From: Holophagaceae bacterium
GTDB lineage: Bacteria > Acidobacteriota > Holophagae > Holophagales > Holophagaceae
Direction: 5' to 3'
Length of the DNA stretch: 10,736 nt
Assembly (NCBI GenBank): GCA_025353305.1
Contig: JANXQX010000065.1
Span: 1-10,736 of the forward strand
Shown: positions 1-5,595 of the stretch, in pieces
Position numbering within the stretch: position 1 is the stretch's first letter
Layout of the letters: the number at the start of each line of letters is the position of its first letter
Program-made: the position numbers and the translations under genes
The notes under the pieces: model-generated
What the model was told of the DNA's origin: nothing
What the model saw: the letters and a program-made list of their open reading frames with translations, nothing else
Database searches by the model: none

Positions 1-15
1 CTGGCTCCTGCTTAG

Positions 16-171
16 GCCCTGGCGCCAAATTATGTTCTGGCCCCTGAACAGGTCAGGAATGCAGCGGCCCCAATCCATCCGGTGCCCCTCCATATTCAGG
101 AAGCCTTGGCCATGAAGGATGCGAAAGCTGCCTATGAAAAGATCAAGCATACGCTTGTCGCAATCCAATGA
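16..171 (+). other. Open frame without identified start (possible 3' end or remnant of an upstream gene)
   Basis: A frame is open from the TAG at 13-15 to the TGA at 169-171. Its C-terminal stretch reads like protein (MKDAKAAYEKIKHTLVAIQ, from ATG 112), with a helical, lysine- and alanine-rich character. The TGA overlaps an ATG at 168 in the ATGA arrangement typical of translational coupling. There is no convincing start: the only ATG (112) would give 19 residues, and the in-frame TAG at 13 breaks any link to a gene beyond the window edge. It may be the end of a frameshifted or decayed gene, a very small ORF, or chance. I do not recognise it. Confidence 0.2.
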
Positions 172-188
172 GGGAGGATAGTTGGAAG

Positions 189-881
189 ATGATGAATCCA
201 TTCTTTCGCATGCCCATTTCCATCCTGGTGTTCGCGCTTGGAACTACCCTCGCTTGTAGCGGGGGTGGGGGCACTACCGAACCCGTAGATCCCGGCAAGC
301 TCTGGGTCCAGCCCAGTCCTGCTTTCATAACGCCTGGGGCCAGCCTGGTCTTTTCGGCAGTACCGGAGGTCCATTCCGAGGCCCCGTATATTCACACGGC
401 CACATGGTCTGTACTTGAACCCAACGGAGGAATTGTCCTGGCCATCGGAAACGGGGAAAGCGCGACCTATACGGCCCCATCCATCCCAGGCACTTTCCAC
501 CTGAAGGCCGTGTCTGAATATGGCACATCCCGCTATGTGCCCCAACCAGGGACAGTCCAGGTGGTGGATCCGAAAGGTGTGAGTGTTTCGGCGAATCCGG
601 CTTCATTTGTGATTAACAAGACTTACACCGGGCCTCTTCCCAAACCGGTAGCCACTGTTAGTCCGCTCACAAACCGCCATGTCACTTGGTCGATTGTGGA
701 ATCGGGCTATGAAGGATCTACTTTGATCCGTCTGCAACCGGACGACATTGTCAATACCTGCTTGATCATTTTCGACGGCGTGGCGATTGACCACCTTCCT
801 GGCGACATCTTTCATGTTCGCGTCCAAAGCGTGGAAGTCCCCAGCGCCTTCGCGTTGGTTGAAGTCCAGGTACAGCGCTGA
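189..881 (+). CDS. Small lipoprotein with two Ig-like domains
   Basis: Predicted secreted lipoprotein of 230 residues. The N-terminus has a short charged stretch, a hydrophobic core (PISILVFALG) and a lipobox-like TLAC with Cys at residue 23, followed by a Gly-rich linker (SGGGGTTEP). Threonine at -3 makes the lipobox imperfect. Residues about 37-127 look like one Ig-like beta-sandwich: TATWSV, then YTAPSIPGTFHLKA, a signature also present in the N-terminal domains of the GH44 protein at the other end of the window. Residues about 130-229 look like a second (SVSANPASF, HVTWSIVE, HVRVQSVEVPSAF). No catalytic motif is visible, so a binding or structural surface role is inferred only. Start choice: ATG 189 follows AGGGAGG at 171-177. 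An upstream in-frame ATG at 168 would add seven residues ahead of the signal peptide, and ATG 192 is also possible. A degenerate copy of this gene follows directly downstream. Confidence 0.75.
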   Translation: MMNPFFRMPISILVFALGTTLACSGGGGTTEPVDPGKLWVQPSPAFITPGASLVFSAVPEVHSEAPYIHTATWSVLEPNGGIVLAIGNGESATYTAPSIPGTFHLKAVSEYGTSRYVPQPGTVQVVDPKGVSVSANPASFVINKTYTGPLPKPVATVSPLTNRHVTWSIVESGYEGSTLIRLQPDDIVNTCLIIFDGVAIDHLPGDIFHVRVQSVEVPSAFALVEVQVQR

Positions 882-894
882 AGCCGGATAGCGG

Positions 895-1172
895 ATGACC
901 ACAAATTCGTTTCCCTGTATGCCCCGTGTTTTTCTTTGTCTTACGCTTGCAACCACCTTCGCCTGTGGCGGAAGTGGGGGTACTTTGAAGCTGTTGACCC
1001 CGGATAGCTTTGGGTTCATGCCAGTCCTGGCTTCATAACACCAGGGGCCAGACTTGTCTTTCAGGCAGTGCCAGAAGTCAACTCCGAGGCACCGTATATC
1101 AACCCGGCCACATGATCTGTACTCTAACCAACTGCGGAAGTGTCCAGGCCATGGGAAACGGGGAGAATGCGG
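895..1172 (+). pseudogene. Decayed, 3'-truncated tandem copy of the Ig-like lipoprotein gene
   Basis: The DNA aligns by eye with the first part of the 189-881 gene. ATG 895 and ATG 919 match its two N-terminal methionines, a signal peptide with Cys follows (LATTFACGGSGG), and shared stretches include CACCAGGGGCCAGACTTGTC and GGAAACGGGGA. The frame is broken in several ways. A 1-nt deletion near 1017-1022 leads the original frame into TAA at 1036-1038. In the restored frame, TGA at 1113-1115 replaces the Trp codon TGG of the intact gene, and TAA at 1125-1127 replaces a Glu codon GAA. At least one more 1-nt deletion lies in 1125-1155. Homology stops near 1172, so the rest of the first Ig-like domain and all of the second are missing. 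It is a local duplication that has decayed, and no function is expected. Confidence 0.85.
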
Positions 1173-1180
1173 TCCCGCCC

Positions 1181-1236
1181 TTGACTCTTGACTCTCGACC
1201 CTCGACTTGAGACTTGAACCTCACACCTCTCCACCT
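1181..1236 (+). repeat. Degenerate 7-nt tandem repeat array
   Basis: Read in register, the sequence breaks into heptamers: TTGACTC, TTGACTC, TCGACCC, TCGACTT, GAGACTT, GAACCTC, ACACCTC, TCCACCT. The first five clearly share a central GAC; the later ones are more drifted. The array starts a few bases after homology in the lipoprotein pseudogene ends, so it sits at the duplication breakpoint. It lies in the gap upstream of the histidine kinase gene. The remaining 1237-1279 shows no promoter that I can defend. Confidence 0.6.
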
Positions 1237-1279
1237 CACTCCTTGGCAGTTCCAGCGGGTAGCGTCATGCTGGGAGGTG

Positions 1280-2749
1280 ATGAACCCTTACCCAACCTCG
1301 ACCCCGAAACCGGGAACTCCGCCTGGCGGAGCGCCCAAGGGTGAAGGCGGCCTTGCGGCCAGTGGCGGCCCCCGGCTGGCACCGGCTCCTGAGGCCAAGG
1401 TCGAAGCCTCTGGCAAGATATTGGCGGAACTGGTGCAGGCCCAGCGCCAGTTGAGTCAGGTGACCCTCGAATTGAACGACCTGAAGAGCAGTCTGGGGAG
1501 GCGTGGCCACCAGATGTCGGTGTTGCAACACGTGGCGGAGATTTTGGCTGCCACGACCAAAGTGACGCAGGTGGCGGATGTTGTGTTGGACGTCATGGTC
1601 CAGGAATTCGGCTCCAAACGTTGCCTCGTTTGGGTGCTTGAAGACGCCGGCACCAACTTCCAGCCTCGCAGCGGGTTCGGCCTATCCAAAGCCGAATGGA
1701 CCCAATTAAGCCTTCCCGCTCCCAACCCCTTTCCCAATTCACCTATCGTGCTCTACCAATGCCAATGGCTGGAAAGCAATCTCGCGGGTCCGGTGGTGGA
1801 AAAACTCAAGATGGATTCCGGCACCCGGATTTTCTTCGTGCCTTTCGAGAATCAGCTGCTCGTCATGGGCTTTGCCATTTTGGCCATGCCGGCGGGACAT
1901 GAATGGGAGGAAGAGGATCTGGATGCGTTGTCCATCATTCAGCAATTGGCGGCTGTGAGCATTTACAACGCCTGGCTTTTCAGGGATCTTTCAGAGCAGC
2001 GGGACACCCTGCAGAGCCAGACGCTTGCGTTGGAAAAGGCCAATACCGCGCTTCGGGATTCGGATCGCATCAAGAGCGAATTCCTGGCCCTCACCAGTCA
2101 TGAATTGCGGACCCCGCTCACGGGCATTCTGGGCTTCACGCGCCTTGTGATTGACGGCCTTTACACCTCCGAAGCCGATATGAAGCAGATGCTTCACGCG
2201 AGCTATTCAAGCGGGAAGCACCTGCTTGAGCTTTTGAACGACATTCTGGATTTGGCCAAGATCGAGAGCGGCAAGCTGGAGGTTCGTTGCGAGCCGATGA
2301 GCCTTTACGTGGCCGTGGAAGAAGTCCGCCCCATCGTCGAGGCCTATCCCCGCCAGAAAGGTGTGGAGCTGATCTTCCCGACCAACCTTGCGGAGATCCC
2401 AGAGGTGATGGTGGATCCTGGCCGTCTGCAACAGGTGCTGCTGAATCTGCTCTCCAACGCGCTGAAATTCACGAAAGAGGGGAGTGTGGAGATCCGCGTG
2501 GAACGTGGCCCCGGCGTGGTTCTACTGAACGTCGTGGACACGGGAATAGGTGTCAGCCCGGATGCCCAGGAGCGGCTATTCCAGAAATTCGTCCAGGCCG
2601 AGGGTGGCCACGCGCGGGAATACGGAGGTACGGGCCTGGGACTCGTCATTTGCCGGCGACTGATGGAATTGATGGGAGGCAGCATTTCGCTTGCCAGTGA
2701 AGGGCAGGGCAAAGGCACGACCATGACGTTGACCATGCAAATAACCTAG
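1280..2749 (+). CDS. Soluble GAF-domain sensor histidine kinase
   Basis: Two-component sensor kinase of 489 residues that autophosphorylates on His and would pass phosphate to a response regulator, none of which is in this window. A Pro/Gly-rich leader (1-38) precedes a coiled coil (about 40-75), a GAF-like sensory domain (about 78-233, with LPAPNPFPNS at 145-154), a second coiled coil (about 233-268), then HisKA and HATPase_c. All catalytic boxes are present: H-box SHELRTPL with His274, N-box NLLSNALKFT with Asn393, G1 DTGIG at 420-424, F-box LFQKF, and G2 GGTGLGL at 449-455. There is no membrane segment, so it is probably cytoplasmic; the ligand is unknown. Start choice: ATG 1280 is the best candidate, but GGGAGGTG at 1272-1279 runs right up to it, unusually tight spacing. 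An in-frame TTG at 1214 lies inside the heptamer array and is unlikely. The paralogous gene follows 74 bp downstream. Confidence 0.93.
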   Translation: MNPYPTSTPKPGTPPGGAPKGEGGLAASGGPRLAPAPEAKVEASGKILAELVQAQRQLSQVTLELNDLKSSLGRRGHQMSVLQHVAEILAATTKVTQVADVVLDVMVQEFGSKRCLVWVLEDAGTNFQPRSGFGLSKAEWTQLSLPAPNPFPNSPIVLYQCQWLESNLAGPVVEKLKMDSGTRIFFVPFENQLLVMGFAILAMPAGHEWEEEDLDALSIIQQLAAVSIYNAWLFRDLSEQRDTLQSQTLALEKANTALRDSDRIKSEFLALTSHELRTPLTGILGFTRLVIDGLYTSEADMKQMLHASYSSGKHLLELLNDILDLAKIESGKLEVRCEPMSLYVAVEEVRPIVEAYPRQKGVELIFPTNLAEIPEVMVDPGRLQQVLLNLLSNALKFTKEGSVEIRVERGPGVVLLNVVDTGIGVSPDAQERLFQKFVQAEGGHAREYGGTGLGLVICRRLMELMGGSISLASEGQGKGTTMTLTMQIT

Positions 2750-2823
2750 GGACCGTTTCCGCAAGCTATATTGTTGCCACGGCCAGATGTCCTGGGCTGG
2801 GTCACCGAGAGAATCCGAGTCCA

Positions 2824-4251
2824 ATGTCCACCACTCAACCCATGCCCTTGCAGGAGGATCCCGAGAAGGGACGAAATCGTTCCCCGGGGGATTTCGATTC
2901 GGTGGTGGAAGCATGGCGACTGGTGTTGAAGTCGGACACCAAGCTGGACCGATTGAATGAGAACGTGAATTCCCTGATGCGGCAGCTTTGGCAGCGCAGC
3001 CGGCAGACCGCCCGGCTTCGGGCATTGACGGAACATCTCTCCATTTCCGGTCGACCCAAAGATCTAGGCGAGCATCTGCTGGGTGCCCTTTACGGAGAGT
3101 TGGGATGCACGCAGGGAATGATCTGGCGCCTGGGGGCCACGAGTTTCGAAGCGGTGGCTTCGTTGAACCAGGACGATATAACCCTCGACAATCACGAGTT
3201 GCCAGCCCCGAATCCTTTTCCCGATTCGGCCATTCTGCCTTTCCAGACCCAATGGCTTGACCTGAGAACGCTTCCCCTGGCCATCCGGGCCCTGCGCGTG
3301 GATCAACGAACGGAGCTCTACTACCTTCCCTTCGAATATCACCTCAACCTGTCGGGCTTTGCCGTGCTGGCCCTGCCCAAGCGCCGCACCTTTTCGGAAT
3401 CCGAGCAGGAGTTCCTGGGCCTCATCCAGCATGTGACCGCTCTGGTCCTGGACAATACCTGGCTCTACCGGAATCTGGTGGACCGGGAGGAGAAGTTGGA
3501 AACCCTGGCCCTTCACCTGCACGCGCAGAAGGAGGAACTGGAAAAGGCCCACAGCACCCTGCACGATGTGGAAGCCACCCGTCTGGCCTTTATCTCCTTT
3601 GCCGGGGAGGCCCTGAGGAATCAGCTTGGCAGCCAGCTCGGCTACCTTCGTCTGCTCGTGGATGGCGCAGGCGAGGAAGATGAGCGGGCGGCTTTCCTGA
3701 AAGGCAGCTGCACCCTTGGCTCCCAGATGCTCGAGGTGCTGAACGATCTGGTGGAATGGACCAAACTGGCCGGTGGCACTCCCATGGAAGAGCCCCATGT
3801 CTTGGATCTCGGCCCGGTGGTTGATGAGTTGAAGATGGTGTTCAGCACCTTTCCCGCGAAACCTTCCGTCCTCATCGATTGGCCAGCCACGGAAGGCGTG
3901 CCCGAGATCGTGACCGATCCTGAGCGGCTCAAACAGGTACTCCTGAATCTTTTGCTGCGGGCACAAAACGATCTGGATCAAGGCACCATCCCGTTCTGGA
4001 TCGAGCGGACACCCATGCGCTTGGACTTGAGCCTGCGTCTGAAAATGGCCAAGCTGGATCCGGCTTTGGCCAGGGCGGCCCTCGCGCCCCTTTCCAAGGA
4101 TGGCGTTTCGAATTTCGCGCAAGGTCAGTTAGGCGCTGGGTTGGGTCTGGTGATGGGTCAGCGCCTGATGAAAGCCGTGGGCGGAAATCTGCGGGTGGAC
4201 CCCTCGGATGAAGGCGGCAGCATCATCACCTTGGAAGTGCCGATGGCGTAA
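2824..4251 (+). CDS. GAF-domain histidine pseudokinase, paralogue of the preceding kinase
   Basis: A 475-residue protein collinear with the upstream kinase: GAF-like region (about 65-215, sharing the LPAPNPFP motif at 126-133), coiled coil (about 215-250), dimerisation-type helices and an ATPase-like C-terminus. The residues needed for catalysis are gone. In the H-box, SHELRTPL is replaced by GEALRNQL, so Glu262 sits where the phosphorylated His should be. In the N-box, NLLSNALKF becomes NLLLRAQND, with Arg379 at the Mg-ATP Asn position. The G1 motif DTGIG is replaced by an unrelated stretch (LKMAKL), and the F-box is lost. Only the G2-like GAGLGL (437-442) and the flanking DPERLKQVLLNLL remain. 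The frame is intact throughout, which argues for a selected non-catalytic role such as a heterodimer partner or modulator (inference). ATG 2824 has only a weak purine-rich stretch upstream (GAGAG), so it may be translated less well than, or together with, the first kinase. Confidence 0.9.
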   Translation: MSTTQPMPLQEDPEKGRNRSPGDFDSVVEAWRLVLKSDTKLDRLNENVNSLMRQLWQRSRQTARLRALTEHLSISGRPKDLGEHLLGALYGELGCTQGMIWRLGATSFEAVASLNQDDITLDNHELPAPNPFPDSAILPFQTQWLDLRTLPLAIRALRVDQRTELYYLPFEYHLNLSGFAVLALPKRRTFSESEQEFLGLIQHVTALVLDNTWLYRNLVDREEKLETLALHLHAQKEELEKAHSTLHDVEATRLAFISFAGEALRNQLGSQLGYLRLLVDGAGEEDERAAFLKGSCTLGSQMLEVLNDLVEWTKLAGGTPMEEPHVLDLGPVVDELKMVFSTFPAKPSVLIDWPATEGVPEIVTDPERLKQVLLNLLLRAQNDLDQGTIPFWIERTPMRLDLSLRLKMAKLDPALARAALAPLSKDGVSNFAQGQLGAGLGLVMGQRLMKAVGGNLRVDPSDEGGSIITLEVPMA

Positions 4252-4253
4252 AA

Positions 4254-4351
4254 AAGGCTGTGGGCTGCAGACACTGGGATGTAGGCCGTAGAAGACCGGC
4301 CGAAGGCCGCTCCGAATCGCCCACCGCCCACCGCCCACAGCCCACAGCCTT
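4254..4351. repeat. Heptamer-based inverted-repeat element with central GC hairpin
   Basis: A perfect 14-nt inverted repeat bounds the element: AAGGCTGTGGGCTG at 4254-4267 and CAGCCCACAGCCTT at 4338-4351. The right side is a heptamer array: CGCCCAC three times (4318-4338), then AGCCCAC and AGCCTTA. The left side is a more degenerate array in inverse orientation (TGTGGGC, TGCAGAC, ACTGGGA, TGTAGGC, CGTAGAA; 4259-4293). Between them is a short hairpin, CGGCC-GAA-GGCCG (4297-4309). As RNA it would fold into a long imperfect stem-loop, so it could act as a terminator or attenuator between the pseudokinase and the aminotransferase. It could equally be one copy of a dispersed palindromic repeat family. 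It starts 3 nt after the stop codon. Confidence 0.65.
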
Positions 4352-4363
4352 ACTATTTAGTCT

Positions 4364-4367
4364 GGAG
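4364..4367 (+). promoter_or_regulatory. Ribosome binding site of the aminotransferase gene
   Basis: GGAG six bases before ATG 4374. It decides the start against an in-frame GTG at 4260 (inside the inverted-repeat element) and an in-frame ATG at 4401 that lacks such a site. Confidence 0.6.
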
Positions 4368-4373
4368 CCTGCC

Positions 4374-5582
4374 ATGCCATATACCCGCCGCGAAACATTC
4401 ATGCCCTTTACCCGGCCCATGATCGGGCAGGCCGAAATTGACGAGATGATCGATTCCATTCATAGCGGGTGGATCACCACCGGGCCGAAAAGCGCCAAGT
4501 TCGAAGAAGAACTGCAACGTTACAACGGCGTGCCGCATTGCCGGGTCATGAACAGCGCCACCACGGCCCAGGAAATCACGATGCAGGTGCTGGACCTGAA
4601 GGCGGGCGACGAAGTCATCACCACGGCCCTGACCTGGGTCAGCACGCTATCCACAGTGGTCCTGCAAGGCGGCATTCCCGTGCTGGTGGATATCGACCCC
4701 GTGACGCTGAACATGGATCCATCGAAACTCGAAGCGGCCATCACGCCACGCACCAAAGGCATCATCCCGGTGCATCTCACGGGTCTGCCGTGCCCCATGG
4801 ACGAAATCTGGGAGATCGCCGGGAAGCACGGCATTTGGGTGGTGGAAGACGCGGCGCAGGCCATGGGGGCGACCTACCGGGGCACGAAGATCGGCGGCGA
4901 TCCCCGCTCGGTGATGAGCGTCTACAGCTTCCACCCGAACAAGAACATGACCACCGGTGAAGGCGGCGCCATCGCCTTTTTCGATGAAGCCTACCTGCCG
5001 CGCATCCAGCGGCTGCGTTTCCATGGGATCGAGCGGGACGCCTGGAAGCGCCAGAGCAAGGAAGGCAGTGTTCATATCGACGTAATGGAACCCGCCCGCA
5101 AGGCCAACTTCATGGACTTGCAAGCGGCCTTGGGTCTGCACCAAATAAAGCAATTGGACGGCTTCAACGTGCGGCGAGGCCAGCTCTTCCATCGCTACCT
5201 GGATCTGCTCAAGGACATGGATGAAGTGCTGCTGCCGACGCATGGCGACCAAGTCCATGGCCACTGCTTCCACCTATTCGTGTTGCGGATCCTGCCTGAA
5301 AAAGCGGGACTCGACCGCGATGGATTCGTCACCGCGCTGAAAGAGGAAAACATCGGCACCGGCATCCACTACCGCCCGGCCCACGTCCACTCCTTCTACC
5401 GCGACTACTACGCGGAGCACACCCACGCCATGCCGAAGGAGGGCCTGCCCCACGCGGAATGGAGTGGCGAGCGCCTACTCAGCCTTCCTCTCTGGCCCGG
5501 ACTCACCGAAGAGGACCAGGAGCAAGTTGTAGCGACCATCAAGCATGTGATCGCAGGAGCGAAAGTGAAGCTTGCGGTGTAG
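4374..5582 (+). CDS. ArnB-like PLP-dependent sugar aminotransferase (DegT/DnrJ/EryC1/StrS family)
   Basis: Predicted 402-residue cytosolic enzyme that transfers an amino group, usually from glutamate, to a nucleotide-linked keto-sugar. The fold-type I aspartate aminotransferase layout is complete: NSATTAQ (60-66, cofactor phosphate), DEVITTALTWVSTL (79-92, Trp88 stacking region), VEDAAQ (157-162, Asp159 to the pyridine nitrogen) and SFHPNKNMTTGEGG (185-198), where Lys190 is the Schiff-base lysine. Many stretches resemble E. coli/Salmonella ArnB as I remember it: SGWITTGPK, LEAAITPRTKGIIPVH, FHGIERDAWKRQ, IGTGIHYRPAH. ArnB makes UDP-4-amino-4-deoxy-L-arabinose for lipid A modification. No arnA, arnC or arnT is visible here, so the substrate could be another UDP-4-keto-sugar for O-antigen, exopolysaccharide or glycosylation. 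The length is normal for the family. The gene ends 13 bp from the convergent GH44 gene, with no clear terminator hairpin between them. Confidence 0.93.
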   Translation: MPYTRRETFMPFTRPMIGQAEIDEMIDSIHSGWITTGPKSAKFEEELQRYNGVPHCRVMNSATTAQEITMQVLDLKAGDEVITTALTWVSTLSTVVLQGGIPVLVDIDPVTLNMDPSKLEAAITPRTKGIIPVHLTGLPCPMDEIWEIAGKHGIWVVEDAAQAMGATYRGTKIGGDPRSVMSVYSFHPNKNMTTGEGGAIAFFDEAYLPRIQRLRFHGIERDAWKRQSKEGSVHIDVMEPARKANFMDLQAALGLHQIKQLDGFNVRRGQLFHRYLDLLKDMDEVLLPTHGDQVHGHCFHLFVLRILPEKAGLDRDGFVTALKEENIGTGIHYRPAHVHSFYRDYYAEHTHAMPKEGLPHAEWSGERLLSLPLWPGLTEEDQEQVVATIKHVIAGAKVKLAV

Positions 5583-5595
5583 TTGCCAAAACCAC

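Noticed and set aside
1010..1210. 66-codon + strand frame across the pseudogene
   Set aside because: It is an artefact of reading the decayed lipoprotein copy in another frame; it lacks a ribosome binding site and runs into the heptamer array.
3064..4122. 352-codon frame on the minus strand opposite the pseudokinase
   Set aside because: Its composition (Gln/His/Gly-rich) and lack of any domain fit an antisense shadow. The plus-strand frame is collinear with the active kinase.
5583..5595. Shared terminator between the convergent aminotransferase and GH44 genes
   Set aside because: The 13-bp gap and its flanks show no hairpin followed by a T-run on either strand.
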